From Skermanella aerolata KACC 11604 (GTDB taxonomy: Bacteria > Pseudomonadota > Alphaproteobacteria > Azospirillales > Azospirillaceae): DNA of 64,000 nucleotides. Under the pieces are notes generated by a model, which saw only the letters and a program-made list of their open reading frames with translations, was not told where the DNA came from and made no database searches. Made by a program: the position numbers and the translations under genes. The DNA lies in assembly GCF_000936425.1 (NCBI RefSeq), contig NZ_AVFK01000007.1, positions 205,706 to 269,705 of the forward strand, written 5' to 3'. Each line of letters begins with the position of its first letter. Position 1 is the first letter of the stretch. Of this stretch, positions 16,718 through 25,296 are shown piece by piece.

Positions 16718-19378
16718 ATGCTCATGCATCATTTACCGGGTCCATCAACCCTTACGATCGAATACCACTACGGGATCGTCGCGATCTCGATCGCGATTGC
16801 CATCATCGGATCCTTCGTCGCCTATGACATCTGCCTGCGGGCGCGCAGTTCGGCGGGCGCGATGCGGTCGGTGTGGCTGGCCGGTGCCGCGGTGGCGGCC
16901 GGCGGAAGTATCTGGTCGATGCATTTCATCGGCATGCTCGCGGTCCGGATGCCGATGGACGTCACCTATGATTTCTGGTGGACGTTCCTGTCCCTGGTGC
17001 TGCCGATCATCCTGACCGGCGCCGGCTTGCGGCTGGTCGTCGTTTATCCCAAGTCGGTCGCGGCCCTGCTGGTGGGCGGCTTCATCATGGGGACCGGGAT
17101 CATCGTCATGCACTATGTCGGCATGGCGGCGATGCGGATGGACGCGACGGTCGGTCACGATCCCTTCCTGGTCGGCCTTTCCGTGGCGCTGGCCGTCGTG
17201 CTGTCCACCGCGGCGCTGTTCATCGCCTTCAAGCCGGCGCGGAGCCTTCCCCTGGCGGCGGCGGGCGCCGTCGTGATGGGTATGGCCGTCAGCAGCATGC
17301 ACTATACCGCGATGGCGGCCTCCAGGATCTCGATGGTGCCGGACCTGGACGACATCGGCCAGGCGCCGATCCCCGTGTCGCTGCTGGCGTTCTCGATCTT
17401 CATCACCTTGTCCACGGCGATGCTCCTGGTCCTGATGGCGTCCCGCGTCGACCGGCGCAATGCCGAGGCGCTGGCGCGGCAGGCGCGCGTGACCAACGAC
17501 ACGACCGAGCGCTACCAGACCCTGCTGCGCCACTCCTTCGACCTGATAGCGCCGCTGGACGCCGAAGGGCGCTTCGTCGACGAGGCCATTTCCTCGGATC
17601 GCCTGCTCGGCTACGAACCGGGTGAGTTGAAGGGCAAGCGCTTCACCGATCTGGTCTCCGCCGGCGAACGGACCGACGCGCAGGCATGGTTGGCGGCGGT
17701 GCTGCTTTCCAACCGGCCGCTGAACCGCGAATACTCCTTCCTGTCCAGGGCGGGCGGCGAGGTCCCGTGCGAGTGCAACGCCGTCCGGGCCGAAGCCCCC
17801 GGCACCGCATGGTCGCTGATCGTGAACGTCCGCGACCTGACGGAGAAGCGGCGCATGGAAGCGATGCTCGGCCAGTCGCAGCGGCTGGAGGCGCTGGGCC
17901 GGATGTCGAGCGGCATGGCCCACGACTTCAGCAACCTGATCACGGCGGTATCGCTGAACCTCGAGTCGATCGAGCGCCGGCTGCCGTCCAGCGACCTGCT
18001 TGAACACCTGCGGGCGTCGCAGGCGGCCCTGGCCCATGGCAACAGCCTTATCCGCCAGCTTCTGGCCTTCGCGCGGCAGCAGAAGGTGGAACCGGAACCG
18101 ATCGACCTGAACGCCGCCGTCGAGAGCATGGACCGCTTCATCCAGATGTCCCTGAGCGCCGACATCGCCGTGGAGCTGGAGCTGGCCCAGGGCCTGTGGC
18201 CCTGCACCGCCGACCGCGGCATGCTCGAGGCGGCGCTGCTGAACCTCGTCGTCAACGCCCAGGATGCGATGCCGGACGGCGGAAAGCTGACGATCGGCAC
18301 CGCCAACGAGCGCATCGGCAGCCGGGATGCCGACCTTCCCCCCGGCGACTACGTCGTGCTGTCGCTGAGCGATACCGGCAAGGGCATGTCGAGCGAGGTG
18401 GCGAACCGCGCCGCCGAACCCTTCTTCACGACCAAGGGCGCCGGCCAGGGTACCGGGCTCGGCCTCAGCATGGTTTTCGGCTTCGCCCGGCAGTTCGCCG
18501 GAGACATGCGGATCCTGAGTACCGAAGGACAGGGCACCACCATCCGGATCCGCCTGCCCCGAAGCCATGCCCTGCCGCTCCAGAAACCGATTGAAGCCGC
18601 AAGCGAGGCCGGCGGCCGCCATACCATCCTGCTGGTCGACGACGACAACGCCATCCGCCATGGCGCGGTCATGTTCCTCCGGGAAAAGGGCTTCATCGTC
18701 ATCGACGCGGCCAACGCCGAGGAAGCCTTGCAGGTCGCGGACATCGGCACGATCGATTTCCTGGTCACCGATATCCACATGGGGCGCATGAACGGCCTGG
18801 AACTGGCCCATAGGCTGAGCGGCCGCAATCCCGCGCTCGGCGTCGTCCTGACGTCCGGATCGGGCGGCACCAGGTTGGAAAGCTCCGCCCGGTGGCGGCA
18901 TCTGCGGAAGCCCTATACGGTCAGGGAACTGCTTCGCGAGGTCGCGGCACTGATCGAGGAGCGCCGGACCTCCGCCCCGTCGGTCCGGAACTTCCTGATC
19001 GTCGATCCGGATTCGGCCGGTGCGGAGAACGTCGCCGGGCTGATCGGCAATGCCGGCTTCGGCGATTCCGTCCTGGCCGCTTCGCTGGAGGAAGCGAGGA
19101 AATGCGCCGCCGGATATCAGCCGACCGTCGCCCTGGTCAGCATCTCCGGCTCGCGTCAGACCAACTCCCAGCAGCCCATACACCAGCCCGGTTCCGGCGG
19201 TTTCGACGGCATGGACGTCGCCCGGCGGCTGCACGAAGAGTTCGGCATGAGGATCGTGCTGGTCACGGACACCATCTCGGCGGTGCCGGCCGATTTTCCC
19301 GTCAACGGCTTCCTGGGCAGGTCCTTCACGCTGGAACAGCTCTCCACCGTCCTCAAGACGGCGCTCGACGCCGCATGA
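16718..19378 (+). CDS. MHYT-domain hybrid sensor histidine kinase
   Basis: Product of 886 aa. The N-terminal 7-TM MHYT domain (about 1-245) contains three motif copies (SMHFIGM, VMHYVGM, SMHYTAM); such domains are proposed to bind copper and sense a diatomic gas. A PAS domain (about 260-380) precedes a dimerisation helix with GMAHDFSNL (His402) and a complete HATPase (N-box VVNAQDAM, then GKGMS and TGLGLSM). A receiver with Asp685 (LVTDIHMG) follows. A second C-terminal receiver-like domain (about 760-886) has no phospho-acceptor Asp: the expected strand reads VALVSISGS. No response-regulator gene is adjacent, so phosphotransfer targets are unknown. Confidence 0.92.
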   Translation: MLMHHLPGPSTLTIEYHYGIVAISIAIAIIGSFVAYDICLRARSSAGAMRSVWLAGAAVAAGGSIWSMHFIGMLAVRMPMDVTYDFWWTFLSLVLPIILTGAGLRLVVVYPKSVAALLVGGFIMGTGIIVMHYVGMAAMRMDATVGHDPFLVGLSVALAVVLSTAALFIAFKPARSLPLAAAGAVVMGMAVSSMHYTAMAASRISMVPDLDDIGQAPIPVSLLAFSIFITLSTAMLLVLMASRVDRRNAEALARQARVTNDTTERYQTLLRHSFDLIAPLDAEGRFVDEAISSDRLLGYEPGELKGKRFTDLVSAGERTDAQAWLAAVLLSNRPLNREYSFLSRAGGEVPCECNAVRAEAPGTAWSLIVNVRDLTEKRRMEAMLGQSQRLEALGRMSSGMAHDFSNLITAVSLNLESIERRLPSSDLLEHLRASQAALAHGNSLIRQLLAFARQQKVEPEPIDLNAAVESMDRFIQMSLSADIAVELELAQGLWPCTADRGMLEAALLNLVVNAQDAMPDGGKLTIGTANERIGSRDADLPPGDYVVLSLSDTGKGMSSEVANRAAEPFFTTKGAGQGTGLGLSMVFGFARQFAGDMRILSTEGQGTTIRIRLPRSHALPLQKPIEAASEAGGRHTILLVDDDNAIRHGAVMFLREKGFIVIDAANAEEALQVADIGTIDFLVTDIHMGRMNGLELAHRLSGRNPALGVVLTSGSGGTRLESSARWRHLRKPYTVRELLREVAALIEERRTSAPSVRNFLIVDPDSAGAENVAGLIGNAGFGDSVLAASLEEARKCAAGYQPTVALVSISGSRQTNSQQPIHQPGSGGFDGMDVARRLHEEFGMRIVLVTDTISAVPADFPVNGFLGRSFTLEQLSTVLKTALDAA

Positions 19379-19476
19379 CGATGTCGGCCGGCCCTGCATT
19401 TGCCACCGGACCTTGAAATGACCCGCAGATATCCTCTATCCAAGGTCTGGTACTCTCCTGGGGAGGAAATGACGGC

Positions 19477-20298
19477 ATGGCGATGAAGCGCTACGACGGT
19501 CCGGTCCGGGCAGTCGTCCTGGACTGGGCCGGGACAGTGGTGGATTTCGGCAGCCGGGCGCCGATGGGCGTGTTCGTGGCCGCTTTCGGAGCGGCCGGGG
19601 TCGATATCGGCATCGACGAGGCCAAGCCGTTCATGGGCCTGCCCAAGCGCGACCATATCCGGGCGATCGCCGCCCTGCCCGACGTCGCCCGGCGCTGGGA
19701 GCAGACCCACGGGCGTCCCATGACGGACGGCGACATCGATACGCTGCACGCGCGCCTGCTGCCGCTCAACCTGGAAACCGCCGCCGGCCATGCCAGCCTG
19801 ATCCCCGGTGCCCGCAACACGCTGACTCAACTGCGCCAGCGCGGCATCAGGATCGGATCGACCACCGGCTACGGCCGCACCGTGATGGACGTGCTGATGC
19901 CGGCTGCCGCCGCGGAGGGCTTCACGCCGGACTGCGTCGTCTGCACGGACGATGTGCCGACAGGCCGTCCCTCGCCGCTGATGTGCTTCCGCGCCATGGT
20001 GGAACTGGATGTCTGGCCGGCTGCCGCCTGCGTCAAGGTGGACGACACCGTTCCCGGCATTGAGGAAGGCTTGGGCGCCGGCATGTGGACCGTCGCGGTG
20101 GCCCTGACCGGCAACGAACTGGGGCTTTCGGTCGAGGAACTGGCCGCGCTGTCGGAAGACGACCTGAAGGCGAAACGCACCGCCGCCTACGATCGCCTGC
20201 GCGCGGGCGGCGCCCACTACGTCATCGACGGGATCGGCAACCTGATACCCGTGATAGAGGACATCGAACGCCGTCTGGCCCTGGGGTCCGTCCCATAA
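19477..20298 (+). CDS. phnX: Phosphonoacetaldehyde hydrolase
   Basis: Product of 273 aa of the HAD superfamily that cleaves the C-P bond of phosphonoacetaldehyde to acetaldehyde and phosphate, the second step of 2-aminoethylphosphonate use. The nucleophile motif is LDWAGT (Asp16). The cap-domain lysine that forms the Schiff base is in MGLPKRDHI. The GSTTGYG and KVDDTVPGI loops complete the HAD core. GGAGG lies 10 nt upstream of the ATG. The transaminase phnW that normally supplies its substrate is not nearby. Confidence 0.92.
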   Translation: MAMKRYDGPVRAVVLDWAGTVVDFGSRAPMGVFVAAFGAAGVDIGIDEAKPFMGLPKRDHIRAIAALPDVARRWEQTHGRPMTDGDIDTLHARLLPLNLETAAGHASLIPGARNTLTQLRQRGIRIGSTTGYGRTVMDVLMPAAAAEGFTPDCVVCTDDVPTGRPSPLMCFRAMVELDVWPAAACVKVDDTVPGIEEGLGAGMWTVAVALTGNELGLSVEELAALSEDDLKAKRTAAYDRLRAGGAHYVIDGIGNLIPVIEDIERRLALGSVP

Positions 20299-20320
20299 GG
20301 CGAAGAGAGTCGGTATCCCC

Positions 20321-21058
20321 TCACTTCCTCGTACCGAACACGCCGACCTCGTCCCCGACCTTCAGCCCCAGCACGCCGTCCGCCCGCCCCTGGTTGACCG
20401 CGATCTCCGCCAATCCGTTGCCATTCTCGTACCAGATCGCTTCCCCCACCGGCACGTCGCCGAAGGTTCGCGCCCGCGCTATCCGCCTGCCGCCGGCTTC
20501 CAGCTCCACCCCATCCCCCAGGACGGCGGCGCGCAGGCCGGTCAGCGCGTTGCCGTAGACATCCACATAGACGATGCGGTCCAGGTCGTCGGGCCAGTCC
20601 GGGCGGCGGATCCGCTCCACCGGCACCGGCGTCCCCGGCGGCGGCTCGCCCAGCGCCAGCCGTGCCGCCACCGGGGCGAACAGGTCACGGCCATGGAAAC
20701 TGGCGGACATCACACCAGGGCGCCAGTCGATGGTCCAGGCCTCCACCGAATCCGCCCGCCGCACCACCAGTTCGAACAGGCCGTTGTCCGGCCCGACATA
20801 CCAGCGGCCGTCGGCGCGCACGCACAGCGGCAGCCGGTCGGTGCCGACGCCGGGATCGACGACGCCCAGCAGGACGCCGCCCTCCGGCACGGCGCCGCGG
20901 TAGGCCCCCAGCAGATAGGCGGACAGGCGGGGCTGGAACGCGGGTGCGTCCGCGAACAGGTCAATCACCGGCATGGCCGGAGCATGGCTCGCCAGCACGG
21001 CCTTCATCTGTCCGGTATAAGGACCCGACAGGCCGAAATCAGTGAATAGTAAAATCAT
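20321..21058 (-). CDS. SAM hydroxide adenosyltransferase (DUF62 family)
   Basis: Product of 245 aa of the chlorinase/fluorinase-like family. Most members attack S-adenosylmethionine with hydroxide to give adenosine and methionine. Conserved segments are TDFG near the N-terminus, VVDPGVGTDR, GPDNGLF, FHGRDLFAPVAA and NQGRA. I chose the ATG at 21058 because AGGGG lies 8 nt upstream; the frame can be extended two codons to a TTG. It is divergent from the metal ABC operon across a 156-bp AT-rich gap. Confidence 0.88.
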   Translation of the reverse strand: MILLFTDFGLSGPYTGQMKAVLASHAPAMPVIDLFADAPAFQPRLSAYLLGAYRGAVPEGGVLLGVVDPGVGTDRLPLCVRADGRWYVGPDNGLFELVVRRADSVEAWTIDWRPGVMSASFHGRDLFAPVAARLALGEPPPGTPVPVERIRRPDWPDDLDRIVYVDVYGNALTGLRAAVLGDGVELEAGGRRIARARTFGDVPVGEAIWYENGNGLAEIAVNQGRADGVLGLKVGDEVGVFGTRK

Positions 21059-21171
21059 CGGCAACGCCCCTGCAACATTACGCCTTGTGATGCACTTGTA
21101 AACGGCAAGAACTTAAGCATATCTGTCAATAAGCATTTCGGTCATCAAATAAATGTCGGGATATGTCAATA

Positions 21172-21185
21172 TGAACACCTGTTCA
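21172..21185. promoter_or_regulatory. Palindromic operator candidate upstream of the metal ABC operon
   Basis: A perfect inverted repeat TGAACA-CC-TGTTCA, 29 bp before the start of the metal-binding protein gene and within AT-rich sequence. Position and symmetry suit a repressor such as a metalloregulator, but I cannot match it to a named box. Confidence 0.4.
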
Positions 21186-21214
21186 ATGTCAGGGCAATAT
21201 AGCGGAGTGCCGGC

Positions 21215-22204
21215 ATGACCAGATCGATCATGCGATGGTTCCTGATCGTCCCCCTGCTGGCCGCAACCCTCGTTTTCCCCTACGCGGCGCGTGCCGCGGC
21301 GCCGCCGGCAAACATCCCCTTCGCCGTCGTCACGACCACCTCGCAGGTGGCGGACCTCGTCCGCATGACGGCAGGCGACCGTGCCTCGGTCACGGGACTG
21401 ATGGGCGAAGGGGTCGACCCGCACACCTATAAGCTGACCCGTTCCGACGTAGCGAAGCTGGCGGCGGCCGATATCGTCTTCTACAGCGGGCTGCTGCTGG
21501 AGGGGAAGATCATCGACGCGCTGACCCGGATGGGCGGTTCCGGCAAGCCGGTCCATGCCGTGGCCGACCGGCTCGATCCGGCAAGGCTGCTGACGCCCGA
21601 CGGTTTCGACGGCAATGCCGACCCGCATGTCTGGATGGACGTGCCGCTGTGGATCATGGCGCTGAACTTGGTCCGCGACCGCTTGATCGAATTCGATCCC
21701 GCCGGCGCCGACCGTTACCGGGAGAACGCCGCCGGGTACGCCGCGAAGCTGGCGCGGCTCGACGCCTATGCGAAGGAAACGCTCGCCGGCATCCCCGAAC
21801 GGTCGCGCGTGCTGGTCACGGCCCATGACGCCTTCAACTATCTGGGCCGCGCCTATGGCCTGGAGGTGCGGGGCATCCAGGGTATCAGCACCGAGTCGGA
21901 AGCAGGATTGCGCGAGATCGAAGGGCTGGTGGACCTGCTGGTGGATAGAAAAATCGGCGCCGTCTTCATCGAGACCAGCGTGTCGGAACGGAATATCCGG
22001 GCGCTGATCGACGGCGCCGCGGCGCGCGGCCATCGGGTGACGATCGGCGGCTCGCTATATTCCGATGCTATGGGCACGCCCGGAACCTATGAAGGGACCT
22101 ATGTCGGCATGATCGACCACAACGTCACGACCATCGCCCAGGCGCTCGGCGGCAATCCTCCGGCGCAGGGTTTCGAAGGCCGCCTCGCGGCGCTGGCGCG
22201 GTGA
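21215..22204 (+). CDS. Zn/Mn ABC transporter, periplasmic metal-binding protein (TroA-like)
   Basis: Product of 329 aa, cluster A-I solute-binding protein, exported (signal peptide about 1-28, ARAAA). The metal ligands match TroA: His70 (GVDPHTYK), His138 (DPHVWMD), His204 ([10 protein letters not shown]) and Asp284 (LYSDAMG). Three His plus Asp suggests zinc or manganese. The segment [12 protein letters not shown] is also TroA-like. CGGAG precedes the ATG by 8 nt. It is the first gene of a four-gene operon. Confidence 0.93.
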   Translation: MTRSIMRWFLIVPLLAATLVFPYAARAAAPPANIPFAVVTTTSQVADLVRMTAGDRASVTGLMGEGVDPHTYKLTRSDVAKLAAADIVFYSGLLLEGKIIDALTRMGGSGKPVHAVADRLDPARLLTPDGFDGNADPHVWMDVPLWIMALNLVRDRLIEFDPAGADRYRENAAGYAAKLARLDAYAKETLAGIPERSRVLVTAHDAFNYLGRAYGLEVRGIQGISTESEAGLREIEGLVDLLVDRKIGAVFIETSVSERNIRALIDGAAARGHRVTIGGSLYSDAMGTPGTYEGTYVGMIDHNVTTIAQALGGNPPAQGFEGRLAALAR

Positions 22205-23028
22205 TGGACATGCTGTTCTCCCTTCGCTCCGGACAGAAGCCCGGCGACGGACCGGCGGCGCCGGCCAGCCCGCTCGAGGTCCGCGACCTCACCGTCGCCT
22301 ATAACCGCAAGCCGGTCCTGTGGTCGGTCGACTACACCGCCCCGTCGCAAGGGCTGATCGCCATCGTCGGCCCCAACGGCGCCGGCAAGTCCACCTTCGT
22401 CAAGGCCTGCCTGGGGCTGGTGCCCTCGGTCTCCGGCTCGGTCAAGGTCTATGGCAGCCCGCTCGGCAAGCGCCGCTCGCTGATCGGCTACGTCCCCCAG
22501 CGCGAGAGCGTGGACTGGGACTTCCCGGCTTCCGCCCTCGACGTCGCTGCGATGGGCCGCTACGGCATGATCGGCTGGTGCCGGCCGGTCGGCCGCGCCC
22601 ATCGGGAAGCGGCCCGGGCCTGCCTGGACCGCGTCGGCATGGCGGATTTCGCCGACCGCCAGATCGGCCAGCTTTCCGGCGGCCAGCAGCAGCGCGTCTT
22701 CCTGGCCCGCGCCCTGGCCCAGGAAGCGCGGATCTATTTCATGGACGAACCCTTCGCCGGCGTCGACGCCGCGACCGAGCGGGCCGTCATCCAGGTCCTG
22801 CGCGACCTCGACTCCGCCGGCCGCACGGTGATCTGCGTCCACCACGACCTCCAGACGGTCGCCGACTACTTCGACCACGTGCTACTGCTCAATACCCGTG
22901 TGGTCGCCGCCGGACCGGTCGGATCGACGCTGAACGCCGAGACGCTGCACCGGACCTATGGCGGGCGGCTGGGCCCCGCCGACGTGCCGGGCGTGCGCAA
23001 ACACGTGGCGGAAGCCGGGGCCGCGTGA
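22204..23028 (+). CDS. Zn/Mn ABC transporter, ATP-binding protein (TroB-like)
   Basis: Product of 274 aa that powers metal import. Walker A is GPNGAGKST, the Q-loop region [14 protein letters not shown] is typical of the metal ABC group, the signature is LSGGQQQR and Walker B is IYFMDEP. The ATG at 22204 overlaps the stop of the binding-protein gene (TGATG); the in-frame GTG just before it is a less likely start. Confidence 0.95.
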   Translation: MDMLFSLRSGQKPGDGPAAPASPLEVRDLTVAYNRKPVLWSVDYTAPSQGLIAIVGPNGAGKSTFVKACLGLVPSVSGSVKVYGSPLGKRRSLIGYVPQRESVDWDFPASALDVAAMGRYGMIGWCRPVGRAHREAARACLDRVGMADFADRQIGQLSGGQQQRVFLARALAQEARIYFMDEPFAGVDAATERAVIQVLRDLDSAGRTVICVHHDLQTVADYFDHVLLLNTRVVAAGPVGSTLNAETLHRTYGGRLGPADVPGVRKHVAEAGAA

Positions 23029-23029
23029 C

Positions 23030-24235
23030 ATGATCCCCGACGAGATCCTCGCCACGCTGACCCTGCGCGCCGGCTTCAACTCCGCGGTGGTAGTCGCCGG
23101 AACGGCCTGCCTGGGGGTGGCGGCCGGGGTGATCGGCAGCTTCATGCTGCTGCGCAAGCGCGCCATGGTCAGCGATGCGCTGAGCCATGCGACGCTGCCC
23201 GGCATAGCGCTGGCCTTCCTGATCGCGACGGCGCTGGGCATGGAAGGCAGGAGCCTGCCGGTGCTGCTGGCCGGGGCGCTGTTCTCGGGCGTGCTCGGCG
23301 TGCTGGCGATCCAGGCGATCTCGCGCTTTACCAGACTGCCGGAAGACGCCGCGATCGGGGCCGTGCTCAGCGTCTTCTTCGGCGTCGGCGTCGTCCTGCT
23401 GAGCCACATCCAGACGCTCGCCACCGGCAACCAGGCCGGGCTGAAGACCTTCATCCTGGGCCAGACCGCCGCCATGAACCGGAACGAGGCAATGGCCATC
23501 GCCGGGCTGGCGCTGGCGGCGCTCGCGGCCTGCGTGCTGCTGTTCAAGGAGTTCCGGCTGCTCTGCTTCGATCCCGGCTTCGCCGCCGGCCAGGGCTGGC
23601 CGACGGTGCGGATCGACCTGACGCTGATGGGCCTGACGACCCTGGTCACCGTGATCGGGCTCCAGACCGTCGGCCTGATCCTGATCATAGCCCTGCTGAT
23701 CGTGCCGCCGGCGGCGGCCCGTTTCTGGACCGAGAAGCTATGGGCGATGCTGGTCATCGCGGCCGTCCTGGGAGGCATCAGCGGCTGGCTCGGCGCCAGC
23801 CTGTCGGCGCTGGTGCCGCGCCTGCCGGCCGGCGCCGTGATCGTGCTGGTGGCGGGCTCGCTGTTCCTGTTCAGCTTCCTGTTCGCCCCGGCGCGCGGCG
23901 TCGTCGCCACGGCATGGCGGCAGGCCCGCCTGCGCCTCGCCTATGCCGAGCAGGCGGCGCTCACCGGCTTGCTGCACGGCCGGCCCCCCGCGTCCGGCGG
24001 GATGGACACGTGGCTCAGGGTCCGGGGCATGGTCCGGGATAGCGCATTGACGGCGCGCGGACGGGATGCCGCCCGGTCATCCGAGCGCAACCGCCGCCTG
24101 TGGGAGCGTTTCCTGATCCATTACCCGACGCTGGTGCCGGGACGGGCCAACTGGGGCATCGACCCGATCGACCGGGTGCTGCCGCGCGACCTCGTCCTCG
24201 AGCTGGAAAGTCTTCCGGAGCAGCTTTCGCCATGA
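23030..24235 (+). CDS. Zn/Mn ABC transporter permease with DtxR-like C-terminal tail (TroC-like)
   Basis: Product of 401 aa. Residues about 1-288 are an ABC-3 permease with 8-9 membrane segments (LRKRAMVSDALSHATLPG near 42). The last ~110 residues are soluble. LTARGRDAARSSERNRRL followed by WERFL resembles the join between winged helix and dimerisation domain of DtxR/MntR regulators, where RHRLWE is typical. The expected metal-ligand His after this (usually I-E-H-V-L) is Arg here (IDRVL), and the recognition-helix region is short. I infer a decayed or repurposed sensor domain. The ATG at 23030 starts just after the ATPase stop. Confidence 0.9.
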   Translation: MIPDEILATLTLRAGFNSAVVVAGTACLGVAAGVIGSFMLLRKRAMVSDALSHATLPGIALAFLIATALGMEGRSLPVLLAGALFSGVLGVLAIQAISRFTRLPEDAAIGAVLSVFFGVGVVLLSHIQTLATGNQAGLKTFILGQTAAMNRNEAMAIAGLALAALAACVLLFKEFRLLCFDPGFAAGQGWPTVRIDLTLMGLTTLVTVIGLQTVGLILIIALLIVPPAAARFWTEKLWAMLVIAAVLGGISGWLGASLSALVPRLPAGAVIVLVAGSLFLFSFLFAPARGVVATAWRQARLRLAYAEQAALTGLLHGRPPASGGMDTWLRVRGMVRDSALTARGRDAARSSERNRRLWERFLIHYPTLVPGRANWGIDPIDRVLPRDLVLELESLPEQLSP

Positions 24236-24245
24236 TGAGCCTGCC

Positions 24246-25253
24246 ATGATGACCTCACAGGAATTCCTCCAGATCGACCTGCCGGCCATGACGGCCGCGG
24301 TGCTCGCCTGCGTGTCCTGCGCGTTGGTCGGCAACTTCCTGGTGCTCCGGCGCCAGAGCATGATGGGCGACGCCATCAGCCACGCGATCCTGCCCGGCAT
24401 CGTCATGGGCTTCCTGGTCACCGGTAGCCGGGCCGGCCTGCCGGTCATCCTGGGCGCGCTGGCGGCGGCCGTGCTCGCCGGCGTCCTGATCGAGGCGGTC
24501 CGCCGTCTGGGCCGGCTCGACGGCGGGGCGGCGATGGGCGTGGTCTTCACCGTGATGTTCGCGGGCGGCGTGGTTCTGATCGAGCAGGGCGCCGCCCGCG
24601 CGGTCGACCTGGACGCCGACTGCGTCCTCTACGGCCAGCTCGAAGCCATCCTGTGGCTGGCGCCGTCGGGCTGGTCCGATCTGGCCGATCCCGCGGTCTG
24701 GACCGAATTGCCGCATCAGGTCGTCGTCCTGGCGGCCGTGACGCTGCTGTGCGTCGTCTGCGTCACCCTGTTCTACAAGGAACTGGCGCTGACCTCGTTC
24801 GATCCACACCTCGCGACGACGCTGGGCTACCCGGCCGGGCTGTTCCATTACGGCGTCGTCGTGCTGGTGGCGGTCGCGGCCATCGCCTCGTTCGAAGCGG
24901 TCGGGTCGATTCTGGTCGTTGCCATGCTGATCTGCCCCGCCGCGACCGCGCGGCTGCTGACCGACCGGCTGCCGGTCCAGCTCTGGCTCAGCGTCGGGAT
25001 CGGCGGCGCCACCGGCGCCGGCGGCTATCTGCTGGGCGCCTTTGGTCCGACGGTCCTGATGGGAGAGCCGGCCGATGCCCTGAACGCGGCGGGCATGATC
25101 GCCACGCTGGCGGGCGTCCTGCTGACGGCGGCCATCCTGTTCGCCCCGCGTCACGGCATCCTCGGCCGGCGGCGCTCTGCCCTTCGCCTCGGTCCCGACG
25201 ATCCCCATGGCGCGGAGCGCAACGATGTTGTCTCAAATGCGGTGACCCGTTAG
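24246..25253 (+). CDS. Zn/Mn ABC transporter permease (TroD-like)
   Basis: Product of 335 aa, second ABC-3 permease of the operon. It has about nine membrane segments and the family segment LRRQSMMGDAISHAILPG near the N-terminus, then FEAVGSILVVAML late in the protein. Unlike its partner it has only a short soluble tail. It begins 10 bp after the first permease. A two-permease arrangement is that of TroABCD/SitABCD rather than ZnuABC. Confidence 0.94.
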   Translation: MMTSQEFLQIDLPAMTAAVLACVSCALVGNFLVLRRQSMMGDAISHAILPGIVMGFLVTGSRAGLPVILGALAAAVLAGVLIEAVRRLGRLDGGAAMGVVFTVMFAGGVVLIEQGAARAVDLDADCVLYGQLEAILWLAPSGWSDLADPAVWTELPHQVVVLAAVTLLCVVCVTLFYKELALTSFDPHLATTLGYPAGLFHYGVVVLVAVAAIASFEAVGSILVVAMLICPAATARLLTDRLPVQLWLSVGIGGATGAGGYLLGAFGPTVLMGEPADALNAAGMIATLAGVLLTAAILFAPRHGILGRRRSALRLGPDDPHGAERNDVVSNAVTR

Positions 25254-25296
25254 GCTGTGGTGCCGTCAGACCGACGGTTGAACAACCTGACCATCT

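Noticed and set aside
16745..19399. 884-codon minus-strand frame opposite the MHYT kinase
   Set aside because: Shadow ORF; its composition (Gln/Arg/Gly/His) is typical of antisense of G/C-rich coding DNA.
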